A stretch of DNA of 64,000 bases from Nematopogon swammerdamellus (taxonomy: Eukaryota > Arthropoda > Insecta > Lepidoptera > Adelidae), in NCBI GenBank assembly GCA_946902875.1, contig OX336349.1, positions 9,757,891 through 9,821,890 on the forward strand, read 5' to 3'. Shown here piece after piece: positions 21,735 to 33,724 of this stretch; the stretch's first letter is position 1; each line of letters starts with the position of its first letter. The translations under genes were made by a program, and so were the position numbers. The notes under the pieces were generated by a model, which ran no database searches, was not told where the DNA came from, and worked only from the letters and a program-made list of their open reading frames with translations.

Positions 21735-22520
21735 GTTTAGCTTCTTCCTGAACGCAGCTCGGCCTTCGGCCTCGCCCTTAGTTACTTGCTTTCTTCGAGA
21801 TGGTTTATCATTTGTCAGAACGTAGCTCGGCCTTCGGCCTCGCCTTAGTTACTTACTTTCTTCAAAAATGTTTACCTTCTTCCTCAACGTAGCTCGCCCT
21901 ACGGCCTCGCCCTTAGTTACTTGCTTTCTTCAAGATGTTTTATGGTCTTCCCGAATAGAGCACGGCCTTCGGCCTCGCCCTTAGTTACTTACTTTCTTCA
22001 AGATGGTTTAGCTTCTTCCTGAACGCAGCTCGGCCTTCGGCCTCGCCCTTAGTTACTTGCTTTCTTCGAGATTGTTTTTCAATTATCAGAACGTAGCTCG
22101 GCCTTCGGCATCGCCTTAGTTACTTACTTTCTTCAAGATGGTTTAGCTTCTTTCTGAACGCAGCTCGGCCTTCGGCTTCGCCCTTAGTTGCTTGCTTTCT
22201 TCGAGATGGTTTTTCAATTATTCGAACGTAGCTCGGCCTTCGGTCTCGCCTTAGTTACTTACTTTCTTCAAGATGGTTTACCTTCTTCCTGAACGCAGCT
22301 CGGCCTGCGGCTTCGCCCATAGTTACTTACTTTCTTCGAGAAGGTTTATGGTCTTCCAGAATAGAGCTCGGCCTTCGGCCTCGCCCTTAGTTACTTACTT
22401 TCTTCAAGAATGTTTTTCTTCTTCCTGAACTCAGCTCCGCCTTCCGCCTCGCCCTTAGTTACTATCATCGAGAAAGAATATCGTTTACGTGAGCGCAGAT
22501 CCGCCTTCGGGCCCCCTTTA
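21735..22520. repeat. 68-bp minisatellite, about 11 units
   Basis: Units of 67-68 bp with core 'gctcggccttcggcctcgcc' followed by 'cttagttacttactttcttc' and 'gagatggttta'. Core starts fall near 21,757, 21,825, 21,892, 21,960, 22,028, 22,097, 22,165, 22,233, 22,300, 22,368 and 22,433. Units alternate subtly (for example 'tcttcctgaacgca' and 'ttgtcagaacgta' variants), suggesting a higher-order two-unit period in part of the array. Confidence 0.9.
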
Positions 22521-22739
22521 GTTACTTACTTTCTTTTTTTGAAATACGAATTTCACGCGAGCGAAGCCGTGGGCAACAGATATATAAATTTTTATTGCAC
22601 CAATGACAGCGACATAACTTCGACTTTCAATATTTTTTTTATTTATCAAACAATTTGTCACCGGCCAGCTCACGTCGACATGACAGTTCTCCGTTGTCAA
22701 CATGACATTTAAAATTGTTTTTTGCATTGCGTGATTTTT

Positions 22740-22885
22740 ATTATATTTTTTAATTATTATGTTAATCGGGGTTATACACTGTCACTATAAAAAGTTTCGT
22801 CAAATTCCATTCAGTGGTTTTTCCGAGATGCGCTTACAAATAGACATTTTTGCATTTACGATTTTATTATATGTATAGAAAGAAT
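22740..22885 (+). mobile_element. Retroelement 3' tail, copy 1
   Basis: 'gttatacactgtcactataa', 'aagtttcgtcaaattcc', 'ttcagtggtttttccgagat' and 'acgattttattatatgtata' form a typical 3' UTR of lepidopteran RTE-like elements. Confidence 0.7.
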
Positions 22886-23099
22886 AGATATGTTATAGAC
22901 TATTGTGTTCAAGTTCTAAAAAAGAAGAACTTGTCATTTTCGTTGTATGTACTTATTTTTAAATTTCGAATGAATATTTTATTCAAATTGTATTTGCTGC
23001 CAGTTCTCAAGATATAATTATGTACTTTGGGCTACGTGAATTTAAACGCGCAATAATGTTTATAATTGTTTAATTTTTTTTTTATTTTTGTTAATTTTT

Positions 23100-23335
23100 T
23101 TTACGTATTATGTTAACCCGGCATATAAACTGCCACTATACAAAGTTTCGTCTAATTCCGTTCAGTGGTTTTTGCGTGATGCGCGTACAGACAAACAAAC
23201 AAACAAACAAAAATTTTAAAAACTGTTCTAAAATGTTCAGTATCTTATTTTAAGCCACTCTGGTTAGTTTTTTTCCGAATACATTCAATGTACAGACTTT
23301 CTTACCTTTACGATTTTATTATATGTATAGATTTG
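23100..23335 (+). mobile_element. Retroelement 3' tail, copy 2
   Basis: Same blocks as the 22.74 kb copy ('aagtttcgtctaattcc', 'ttcagtggtttttgcgtgat') with a (CAAA)n run at 23,193-23,210 and the same 'acgattttattatatgtata' end. Confidence 0.75.
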
Positions 23336-23482
23336 ATGCTACCTAATAATGAGATAAAATGGAAAATATTTTGTTATAAAAAAGGAAGCAATTTCAATTG
23401 AGTATCTTTTCACAAACACATTTTTGCTTTTTGTGTGAGGACTCATCTTAATTTGTGCCGAAAAAAAACATTCATCTGGTAT

Positions 23483-23553
23483 AAAAAATATTTTCAGGTC
23501 TAATTAATCTTGAGTCCAGAACTCAAGATTAATTAGACCTGAAAATATTTTTT
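23483..23553. repeat. Perfect 33-bp inverted repeat, 5-nt spacer
   Basis: Arms 23,483-23,515 and 23,521-23,553 are exact complements across 33 bp (core CAGGTCTAATTAATCTTGAG), spacer 'ccaga'. This is the longest perfect hairpin in the window. Nothing outside the arms suggests a transposon. Confidence 0.95.
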
Positions 23554-25441
23554 CAGTGTGACTGTATTACTATTTCTTTAAGTGTGATCATTGTATGTTA
23601 GAGAGGCGATGGCTGGCCCTGGCGTGATGCCATTTTCCTAGATACCTTGAGCCATTATTACCTGTACATTTTTTTCTGTACAAAACAGAATGTTTTATTC
23701 AAAATCGTTTACATTTCACTTGAGTCCATTTTTCACACTAAATCAATACTCATTGCAGGTCCTTTTGCACAGTTTTTTTTTCGCAAGAATGTTGTATGCA
23801 TGAACTACTTATTGAAATTATATATTTACCACAAATTCGGTTTGTACGGTCCATACATTTATCTCTAAAACTACTTAACACACAAAAATACCTTAAAAAA
23901 TTCGAAAGAGAAAAAATTCAAATCAAATTTTGAAAGCAATATGTAATATTATATAGAACCTATTGGCAAAAGAAAAATAAACCGCATACTGTATTTTGGC
24001 TCTTCTGTAAAGTTCTGATTTTCGAGCTAGGTAATTTTTTACAGGAGCCAGTTGTAACATTTTTCAATATTATTATATGTTTGCCGGTTGATGCATGTGA
24101 CAGAAACTATGTACTTAAATATAACCATAGAGAATACGTAAATTTTACGAGCACCATTTAAATCAAAGTTTGTGCCTGAATCGTTTCTCACACAATATCG
24201 ATTGCTAAGATTGTAAGAACGTGGGGCTGGAGGGATTAACTGCGTCCCTAAGCCGCTTTTCTCTTGTGTATCTCCCGAATTTCTTATTTTGGTGTCGTAA
24301 ATCCAGCTTCGGTCTTAGACGAAAGACGAACGAAAAAAGTGCTATTAAAGCAAATCCTGTTGAAGAAAACAGCCACCATTTAACTTGCGGTAGTGGGTTG
24401 TGTCTGTAAATTGTAATGTGCGGTAAAAGATATTAATTTAGTTCCATGTTCCACAAATAAATTAAAGGGCTATTATGTATTTTATATGCGACAATGTGCA
24501 TATTGTCATTGCGATAGAGATTCATAAATGGAAAATACTCCATTTATGATTACATAAAGTTTTCTGTCAAATCGATGATTTGGTATAAAAATTTGTTAGC
24601 TACAAAAAATATACCTGGCCGAGTGCAAATGCGATCTGCTTCATTGGTATTTACTTGGTCTTGTAATAATTTAGTAAACACCATAGTACATAACATTCAT
24701 GTTCTTCAACCGCTACCGACTAAAACATTAGGCTCGTGGTTTGTGGTAATATTTTCTTCAATAGCATTCGGATATCCTTAACGAGCATAGGTATTAAAAT
24801 GTAATAGTACATATTATAATCCTAATTTCATTGGAGTGCAACGTATTACTCTCTAAATAAAAAAAAACTTTAAAATTATTTATATCTTTTATGGGAAAAC
24901 TTTTACCTCGGCACGCTCGGTTTGTGTTCAGTATAAAAATTTCAAACAAAAATGCTATAAATCGTTTACAACATGAGAGCACGGCGTTCATAAATTTTGT
25001 AGCCATAGCGCGCTAAAACAATTTAATTGTTCCAATTTTCAAACAGGAATAAAACCGTACCTAATGATTCCTGGTACGTCTCTTGTCGTAAAACGGTGAG
25101 ATTTTTTTTTTACATTTTGTCTTGCACTTAAAATAATGTACATTCCTGGGTGGATTTAAATGGTTTTGTCATTATTTTAAATGTCTCCTGTAAAATTGCA
25201 ACGGAATTCTTTAGCGTACGTAAAACTACAGGATTTTCTGGTGAATGCAACACAAGACTACATTTAAATAAGGATGTTTGTATGTCTGGCAGGATAATTT
25301 AGATGGTTTCGGTTAGCTTAAGTCGAAGAGTTATTTGAAGTTGTCAAAGTTGTCAAATTTTAGATACTAAAAAAGTAATCATATTATGGTTATGGAATGA
25401 AAGATTCTTCTTTTTCTTAGTGTTAATATTCTTAGTGTGCG
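23554..25441. other. Unassigned AT-rich sequence
   Basis: Contains one further perfect 11-bp inverted repeat (TCATAAATGGA, 24,522-24,549, 6-nt spacer). Open frames at 24,221-24,409 and 24,575-24,781 on plus have no motif. Confidence 0.45.
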
Positions 25442-25469
25442 CCTTCGATCATATAGGTATGATCGAAGG
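25442..25469. repeat. Perfect 12-bp inverted repeat, 4-nt spacer
   Basis: CCTTCGATCATA, 'tagg', then its complement. Confidence 0.9.
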
Positions 25470-25774
25470 TGTGCTCATACACTTCTACCCGGAAGAACAA
25501 AATATGCACAAATCCTCTCTTCTTAAACTTAAAACTCCTTCATCCTCTCGCAATCAATTCGGATGAAACACGAAAAAGCCGCTTCGAAAAAACTAATTTA
25601 TTTTTCGCTCTCTTTCGTATTAATCATCTATTTTCGCCCACCCCTAGGCGGCTATTATTTCGAGTGGCTCTTCTGGCATTGAGGCTGTTTCCGCACAGCC
25701 AGCCGGAGACCAATTCACTTGCACGCAAATCGATAATAAAGTGAGATATTTCGCGTTCGCAATATATTTCGTAC

Positions 25775-26420
25775 CGACACATAAGGCTGCATACAACGTA
25801 AAATTCAGCTTGTTCTGATACCGAAATATTACTCGCCTGGAATATTGTCATACTCAATACATCTGTCCAGGCAGATCGATGGTTTTTTGAAAACAGAATT
25901 TGATTAACAGATTTTAACTTCGATCGATAGAAAAAAAAAATTTAAATGCCTCTAACTTTACTTACTTACTTACTAGATTTTGCCCGCGGCTTCGCTTACC
26001 TATGTCCATTCTGAAGGTCCATTTTAAATATTGGTCAAAGAATTTTTTAAATCGTATGAGAATTTTCGGAGATTACCTCCTATATCCAAACTTACAAACT
26101 TTACCTCTTTATAATATTATTAGTGTAGATAAAAATGTTTTAGACGTAACGTGATCAAAGTAAGGTTTGGAAAGAATATATTTTATTCATTGATTATGAT
26201 ATATCTATGTCGATAGCGTTTTACTTTTTTGTTTCAATTCGTAGTTTTGCAATAAACATTATTAAACCCGAACTTTCGCTTTCGCTAAAAATTTCCGTGT
26301 AATGCATACTTAACCATATAACCATAACCCGGAAAAACAGCGTGTCGTTATATTGCTTGCGCTCGTGGAATTTGCATCGTGCTTGCTTACCTTGTATAGG
26401 GCCTTAAGCCTTGGACCAGG
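25775..26420. mobile_element. Repeat X copy, split by an RTE-type insertion
   Basis: Blocks 'ataaggctgcatacaacgta', 'aaattcagctt', 'gtaacgtgatcaaagtaagg', 'tttcaattcgta' and 'gaatttgcatcgtgcttg' recur in the same order at 59,160-59,555. 25,972-26,130 ('ttgcccgcggcttcgcttac' to 'ataatattattagtgtagat') is a short RTE-type retroelement inserted between them and absent from the other copy. Confidence 0.65.
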
Positions 26421-26481
26421 ATTCAAATGTCGCGGGACCATTTCCGCCACTTATACGAGGTGAATTGGAACATTTGGAACA

Positions 26482-26870
26482 TTTTTTTTTTTTTATGGAA
26501 ACTGACACGTTTGGCTACATCACCTACAACGTCCGTGATGTCAGCCCATAATACCGGGTGAACTAGGTGCCATGTCAGTGCTTCCCCCTTTGATCGTGCC
26601 GGCTACACTGAACTGGTCGGAAAACACAAACTATTTACATAGCCGTTTAGACCGACGTTTCATTCAGTGCGGTGGTACCAACCCGGGCGGGTTAAACCCT
26701 ACCACCAATTAAGATTAGGAGGGAAGGGACCTACAGTTTTACGAGGAATCCGAACCTCGGTCAGCCTCCAACGGTCAGCGGTCACCCATCCAAGTACTGA
26801 CCGCACCCAGCGTTGCTTAACATTCAATAGCGACAGTTGACTGTCTGCACCACTGAGCTATCGAGGCTGA
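26482..26870 (-). mobile_element. SINE, full-length tRNA/5S composite copy
   Basis: Best reference copy, about 390 bp. On the minus strand it reads: tRNA-like A box 'tagctcagtggtgc', then a segment that closely follows 5S rRNA ('gttaagcaacgctgggtgcg' and 'gtcagtacttggatgggtga'), a B-box-like 'gaggttcggattcc', a body with 'gggtttaacccgcccggg', and the tail 'gtgtcagtttccat' plus A-run (T-run 26,482-26,494). The 5S part covers the intermediate element and C-box region. Both pol III promoter types may have contributed to the head. Confidence 0.85.
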
Positions 26871-28084
26871 CAAAAGTACATACCGCGGAACTTGGTCTCT
26901 GAACACACCAGTAGAATTTGCAATGTACCATGCAATGCAAGAATTTGCCGTACACATGTAAGATAACAGACATTGCAATTGTAACAAATTCCGATAGTTT
27001 GAACGTCTTGTGCGTACGAACCGTACCTTTGCCGCGCTCGGTACGAGCGTTGTCGTATGAGTCGTGCATTAATTTGTCTATTTTTTGGACGAAGTCAAAG
27101 AGGCGAAACCAATGCGAGCTGGAGGTTCGTATTGAATGCGTTCAGACTGATGTAACACGCGTAGAATGTTACACTGCATGTTACATTGCAAACGTCTGTA
27201 CGTGGCATAAATGCCGCGCTATGTTGCACGCTACGTTCGCACAACGTTGCACGCGGCACGTACTCTCACGTTGCGCGGAAAGTTGCGAGGGTACTTGCTT
27301 CTTAGTGAATCTAAGGCTTTATATCGAGTAAAAGAGGTATTTCTAAATGTAAATGACGCCACTAAATCGCAAAGTAGGTGGAGATAGCTATTAATTTTTA
27401 TTTTCTTCTCAAATATTTAACAGTTCATCAGTTCATGAATGGAGTTTTCCCTTCCTAGTTCGTTCTTAGATATTTCTTCCAGTGGAACTTCGGGCGTTTG
27501 ATACGTGTGTGCAGCGTAATATGTGTGAGCATTGGGAAATCATTTATAAATTTTACTCGAAATTGAAACTCGATTTTGGAATTTCTTTTTAGTGAATTTG
27601 TACTCCTTTTTCGCGCAGAACGAACTGCGTACCAGCAAACGTTTTCAACTCAAACTCTCCTATTGAGCTGTTAAATGCAAGCTTTGAACCTTTATAAGCC
27701 CATATAGCTATGTGAAAGGATTTGCATACACACTCGTACATTATGATAGTGCAGCCTTTCCCAATTATATTTTAATACGTAGCCCTTAGCGAATTTTCTG
27801 AGAGCCAAGTACTCCTGAGTAAAATGATTAAATGAGACAATTTTCATACGGTTGTTATTTTTACATAGATAATAACGTTGTATATCCATCGTATCAGTTA
27901 TTTATTAGGTTTTAATATCTACTTAGTAATCACAATATAATACGAAAATCAACCATTGGGGTGTGAGATGAAAAGTGGAGATAATTTTTACTAGTAAGTG
28001 GGTTCCTTTCTCTTTAATTTCTGTGATTAAGCGCTCCCACACGTACCCCCGTACCCCTTCTCTTGAGCCTGCTTACCGCTGCCT
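26871..28084. other. Unassigned sequence with a long open frame
   Basis: A 137-codon plus-strand frame (26,918-27,331) is rich in Cys but low in other structure. Its sequence contains repeated 'gttgcacg', 'acgttgc' and 'tgttacac' words, so the cysteines come from simple sequence. No signal peptide, splice context or family was recognised. Confidence 0.4.
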
Positions 28085-28118
28085 GGGGGTATGCGTACCA
28101 CTATTTGAGAACCTCTGT
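28085..28118. mobile_element. hAT element terminus
   Basis: 'ggtatgcgtaccactatttg' and 'agaacctctg' is the reverse complement of a CAGAGGTTCTCAAATAGTGG end, nearly the same as the termini of the 20.1 kb element including the 'gtggtacgc' sub-terminal motif. The opposite end was not found. Confidence 0.65.
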
Positions 28119-28837
28119 GATACTGGCGATCTGAAACCTTTTCTATTTCATGTTGAAATCTAAATTGTATTTTATTTTTATTTTTGATAATAATAATAAC
28201 ACTTTATTATGCACTATTTTGGTTAATTATAGCACGGCGTTTAATCATCGGTGGTGCCTATTTTCATAACATTCTGTCAACCAGTAGTAGTTTCTTTTAA
28301 GATGAGAAAATTAGATTTTTCTTAGCACTTTTGTATGAAGAAATTAAAGAAACAATAATAATTTATCAAAATTAACAGTTGTAGAAAAAAAGTTGGTCAG
28401 TTTCAGGAGTAAAGCCAGCGTCTTTCCGGTATTATTTATTACCACCTAAATGTAACACCGAACATAATTTTAATATAGAATTTAAAAATGTTTTTGAATA
28501 TTTTTTTTTCAAAACTCAAATTGTATAGATGGAGTTGTAAAAAAAACCATCGAACATAAGTAAATATTCATTATCTTAGTTCAGAATTTCGTATCGAACA
28601 AATTATTCAAGATTAATCAATTAGGAACAGTAATAAATTTATTATGAAAGTAATTACTAACTGTGTCTACCCCGTCGTCTGCCCAAAGTAATCACACCCT
28701 TCAGGCTTCACTGTACCCTTCACTGTTTAAACGACATACAAGTTTAAACTGCCATAACTCGGCGCAACGACAAAAACCCACGTGACCTCAACAAAGCTTG
28801 GCGTAACTTCATTGTGGGCGTCAAGTGACCCAAGTTG

Positions 28838-28925
28838 AGGCGCCGCGCTGTAGTCGCGCGCGGCGACGACGACGCGAGACGGCGGCGGCGCGGCGGAGCG
28901 GGGGCGGCGCGGCGTCGCGTCATAA
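28838..28925. promoter_or_regulatory. GC- and CpG-rich island
   Basis: About 88 bp almost entirely C and G with dense CpG (gcgcgcggcgacgacgacgc), sharply bounded by AT-rich sequence. It could be a promoter core or 5' UTR of an unseen transcript. No transcription signals decide this. Confidence 0.4.
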
Positions 28926-29339
28926 CGTTACCGACAAAGTTTTTACGAGGTGGCGAAGATTCTTATAAAACTGTTACGGGAGCTTCGATCGTGGTATTTC
29001 CGATATTTTTCGGTTACTTGCGAAGCTTACAAACAATGTGGGCGATTATCGTCACTTGACACTTAAAATTCAAATACGTACATATATATGTATACGTACG
29101 TATTTTAGAGAAATAGGTGGGTACTTACTCCTAACATATTAGTGACAGTCAATATTATATGAAAAATTAAAATTAAATGTTGATGAAGAAAGTTAAAGGT
29201 ACAGAGAGGAAATTTGTTTATTTACATTATTCTTAAATCTTTCCCTATCTTTTAGTCTTACGAGTATATAGGTGTATTATGATTTATGGTATTTGTGTTT
29301 ATCTCTACGAATAAATACATTTCTTATTCGTGGGTTTAA

Positions 29340-29540
29340 TTCTTTTTTATGGTTCCGTATCTTAAAAGTAAAAACGGAACCATTATAAGATCACTCCGGT
29401 GTCCGTCCGTCTGTTACAGAGGGTTTTCTCGAAAACTAAGTAACGTAGAAACTTGAAATTTGGCATAATGATAGATCTTGACGATCCCATCCTAGTTATA
29501 GGTATAGGCATTGGGTATGGGTACCATCAATGACTTAAAA
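29340..29540. repeat. Interspersed repeat fragment ('atggttccgta' type)
   Basis: 'tatggttccgtatcttaaaa', 'cggaaccattataagatcac' and 'gaaatttggcataatgatag' is a pattern known to me from many lepidopteran contigs. Only one clear copy lies in this window. Confidence 0.5.
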
Positions 29541-32509
29541 TGTTTTATTGCTTTAATCTTAATTGCTGTAGTATTTCAAAATAAAATAAAAAAATAAAAA
29601 AATTGAATAAAAACAAAATACGATGTCATAACACTCAGAACTCAGACCAAAAATAGCATTGTTAATCTTCAGAATCTTCAATACTGAATCTCAGCTTTCT
29701 TCTCCAGATACCAATGCCAGATACATGTTAGGTACATCGTTTATAATGCTAAGATGCTTACAGTGAAAGGTCACAGACTTATTGAATTCCGCGTACATAC
29801 CAGCGGGAGAGGTGAATCTATTGAAAATCACAAACGGAACAGGAAACATTTTCCAGACTCTTCTCAGATCTGTTAAGATGGAGCGCGGCGGAATCACTGA
29901 TGAAGGCTGTCAAACAACTGATTGCGTCTGTCTGTTCGACAGTAGCTCTTGTTCCGCTACGCTCTACGCTCGACGAGAAAGACAAAGTTTGCATTCCAAT
30001 AATATTTGATGTAAGAAAAAGCGGAATTCTTTGTTCTGTGCATCGACACAAAAGTTCTGAGAAGCAAAATAATTCAGTAAGCACCACAGAACAGCGATCG
30101 GCGGCCGTCTCCCCCCTCTATCGGCTATCCACTGGCTAGATTCGTGATATTAGCGCATTTACACCATGCCCCTGCTGTTACTAGGCGTAATGCCATCTTA
30201 CCTTGTCATAAAATGATTCGATGAATGAATGTAATGAAAATATAATTATGTAGGTACGTTGGTTCATAGAAAAATGTCCTCTGTTGGCAAGAAACATTCC
30301 ATGATTTTATCTATTAATAGATAAAATTATTAACTGTGAGGAAGAAACTGAAATGGTATTTTCTTCCTACAGGTAGTCCTCGTTATTTATTTTGTAAAGG
30401 AAAGTTGCGGACTCAATATTTTCAATCGGAGGAAACTTTCGAACGGAAAGTTAATGAAGTAGTTCGAAGAGGTTTTCTTTGAAATTATTGAACGAATTAA
30501 TACTAATAGTAAAAAATAAAAGTAATTTAGTGCTTTATCCATCTTTACAAACACATTCATTGTTTCTTCGTCGGAAAAAAATGTATGGTTCCATTTCCCT
30601 AAAGCTTTTGTTTCGCTATCTCTGTTGATTATATTTTTACGACATCCAAAGATCTGCCCCAAACACCGCCCCAAATGTGTGCAAATGACATTTCGTATAA
30701 TGAAAGATACTCGCTTTTTATTTACGCCTCGGCCGAAATTTTCATTGTGGTTTTTTTTTGCTTAGCATGGAAATATATTTTAATATTAGACATTCATAAT
30801 AAAATGCATTTTATTTTAAATTTTAACTACTTGCTGTTTTCATAGTCTTTTTCATGCAATTGCGAATACTTTGGTTCATAAACGTATTATTACCTAAACA
30901 AGGAACTATGTCGATTGTCGACGTTATAGCTGGTATCACGCAAGCTTAACTTCACTGAAATGAATTCACTGTAAAACCATCGAAAAAATATTATACGCAA
31001 TGACTTGCTCTATGCCATTGAAATGGTGAAAAAAAGTATGATAAAGGGCTTAGCGCCCTACAGTACAGTGCATAGTAAAAATATCGACAATTCCGATAGA
31101 GTTCAAAGCCATTTATCTTAGTTTGCGGAAATAAAGGCCTTTGTATGTGCGCTGCACGCGCGATGCCCCGGTGAAGTTCATTGAAGCAGTGATTTCATAT
31201 CTGGAGTGGTTTTGTTGGTGTGGCGTGAACAAGGAGACACACGTGAATAAGGCTATTATATTTAGGCCTCGAAATTTTAAAACTGCACTAATTATAGATA
31301 CGACATCCCTTTCCAGGTTTCAATTTACATACAGAAAACGACATTTCGATTCTTCATCTAACTATGCACATCTCAATTAGTGCAAACCTCTAGCGACATT
31401 TCTTATCTTACATCAATTAAGTTCCCGAAAAAAGTTTTCATAAAGTTCCCTCTAAGTATTTTATTAATTTTATTTAAACAGACTAAATATATAATTATAA
31501 TAATATAAGGTAATAATATTGTTTATTTATATATAGCTATTTTTATTACATACATAGGTAGGTACGTTTTAATTAAAATTATTTAATAATTATGTATTAA
31601 CTGCTCCTAGTAGTGCGATATAAGTACCAGCAAGCGATGAGGCAAAGGAGTATGATTTATTACCGGATCGTGATATATTACGTATTAAAATTTTAAACAT
31701 TTTTAATATCCCAGATCTATTGTGGAAAAGTTATCGGAAGGAAATATTCCTTTCACTATATACTATTTCATGTAATACTATGGGGCCATTTAAAATATAT
31801 AAAGAGCTTTAGGAAAACATATTTTAATTAACTCCGAGTAGGTCTTCGGTCGAAGCTTCGGTCAATAAACATACCATAAAATTGTATACCTAGCTGTACC
31901 CGCGGCTCCGCTCGCGGTAAAGTCCTCTTAATAAGTTAGAAGCAGCCAGTTGATAGACATAGAGATACTGATAAAAGTATCTCAATTTATTAAAGTCGTT
32001 GATTAACAGAAAAGCTCATACATTTTAGATTAATTTCATTTATAAGATAAACACGGTCTCCGAACAGGTACACGCAACTCTCCGAAGTCAACAAACTGGC
32101 GAGGTAGATAACATTGACTGCCGCTTCATTTCGAATAAATACGAGTATTTGAACAACGAATTTTATCAAAGTTCGCTAATATGCCGACATCATAACAGAT
32201 TAGCGAACTGTAAGCCGAGTTAGCTCGGGGCTGGAGTTTGGAGCGATATTTAACTTTGGATATCGGCAGGTCAGACTTCGGCCCGGGTCTGGTGTCTGAT
32301 AAAAGCAAGCGTTAATTTTTGAATTAGTTAGGTATCAATAAATTGTAGGTGTGAAATTTTATTGTATATATTGTAAGATCCGTTTAATTTAAACCTGTTG
32401 TTATTACAAACATACGGATTATTCCAAATTCATTTTAATCTTACTGTTCGGGTTATGAAAACCCCAAATCTATATAAGCTGAAAAAATATCAGTGATTTT
32501 TTTTCTAGG
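29541..32509. other. Unassigned sequence
   Basis: Includes a perfect 24-bp palindrome at 30,304-30,327 (ATTTTATCTATT and its complement) and an RTE-type 'tacccgcggctccgctcgcg' motif at 31,897-31,916. Opposing frames at 29,782-30,139 have no clear product. Confidence 0.45.
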
Positions 32510-32720
32510 ACTGGTATTTTGTCACTCAGTCAGTCAATCAGTGTATGCGTCCACCCCTGGACATACGCCTCTTCAATTTTCCTCCAGTCCCCCCGGCGGT
32601 TTGGAACGCCTGCTTTCCGCCGACGTACTTGGTATCGGACTTGCGGATGGTCTTCCCAAACTCTGTTTTATTCTCCGTTATTTTGTGGTGGTAAAGAAAT
32701 CCGGTCTAACCTGGACACTT
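32510..32720 (-). pseudogene. Endonuclease/RT-type LINE C-terminal fragment
   Basis: A minus-strand frame reads LWEDHPQVRYQVRRRKAGVP then RRGDWRKIEEAYVQGWTHTL, matching the 'W...EAYVQ.WT' end of the lepidopteran endonuclease/RT family. It overlaps the corresponding region of the 7.3 kb copy. Confidence 0.65.
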
Positions 32721-33724
32721 TGTGGATAACCTTGTGGCCGTTGCTTCGCTAGAAACTTTTGATCATATTCCATAAAAAAAAAAAACGGAATCAATACTGT
32801 TTAACACACAAAATATGAAACGTAGATATAAGCGAATAACTATTTGTTTTTGATGAAACTGCGACATGGTTGGCGATACTCGGTACAGTACAGACAGAGC
32901 TCACATCGCCTCCCTTAGAGGACTATTTTTAGCATATTATAGTTTTTAAGTCTTTAGTTTTTAATCAGTTATATGTTTTGTAGGTTAATATCATAGACAT
33001 ATTAACTAAAATATTTGTCGATGGCTTATATTGTTAGATTTTTTTTTATTTGTTTCTAACTAAATTTATTATTAGATTTGACTTCGTTATATTAAAATTA
33101 ATAAAATTATTGCGACTTTTGCGGCAAAGGATTAGCCTGGCAATCCAGAGGAGAAACGCGGCCGTCATCCTGAGCACTATCCTGGGGGCAAATCGGGTTT
33201 ATTTATTTAGATTCTAGGATCATTTTATAAATTTTTTTATTTTAGTATTTATTTTTGTTTAGTTATTATTTTTGAAGATAGTTTTAATAATTGCACATTG
33301 TTAACTGTTTAATTTAGGTTTAGATCTTGTAGAAATTACTGATAAAAAAAATTTTATTGAAATAAGTATAATCGAACATACATAGGTACCTAAATACGAA
33401 ACATGCATACACCAAATAAAAATAATAGGTATTTCTAAAATTCTCGGCTTCACGCGCTATTATTCTTTTTGTTTTTTCTGTATACAATTGTAAATATCTA
33501 TTGCTTTTCTGTATTTTTTTTCGTGTATAATTAAAAAAAAACTTGGCATTGTTTTTAAGCACTAAATAATTTATATCTACATATCTATTTATCTCTATTT
33601 TATAAAATAAATGAAATATTATAAAAGTTTTAGCCCCCTGCGTACTTGATGTGTTTATGAAAAAAAAAAAACAAAAATCATATTTCTATAACAGTTTGAT
33701 TAAGAAGTTCAGAGCACACGGCCT
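32721..33724. other. AT-rich unassigned sequence
   Basis: Long A/T runs. A minus-strand frame at 33,320-33,562 is Lys/Tyr/Phe-rich because of base composition. Confidence 0.45.

Larger units (their letters stand above)
20911..22579. mobile_element. Foldback-like element with minisatellite arm
   Basis: The left end 'ctgttgcccgcggcttcgct' and onwards is repeated in reverse at the right end (22,540-22,579). The inverted match extends inward over 'gtaagtaactaagggcgagg', which is the reverse complement of the 68-bp unit that makes up the right arm. The left arm therefore has about one or two unit-like segments (20,960-21,120) and the right arm about eleven. The core carries a protein-coding fragment on the minus strand. 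Long, repeat-built inverted arms are the hallmark of foldback elements. Assignment to a known superfamily is not possible by eye. Confidence 0.65.

Noticed and set aside
21735..22520. CRISPR-like array of regularly spaced repeats
   Set aside because: Units are contiguous 68-bp tandem copies without unique spacers, in an animal genome and within a mobile element.
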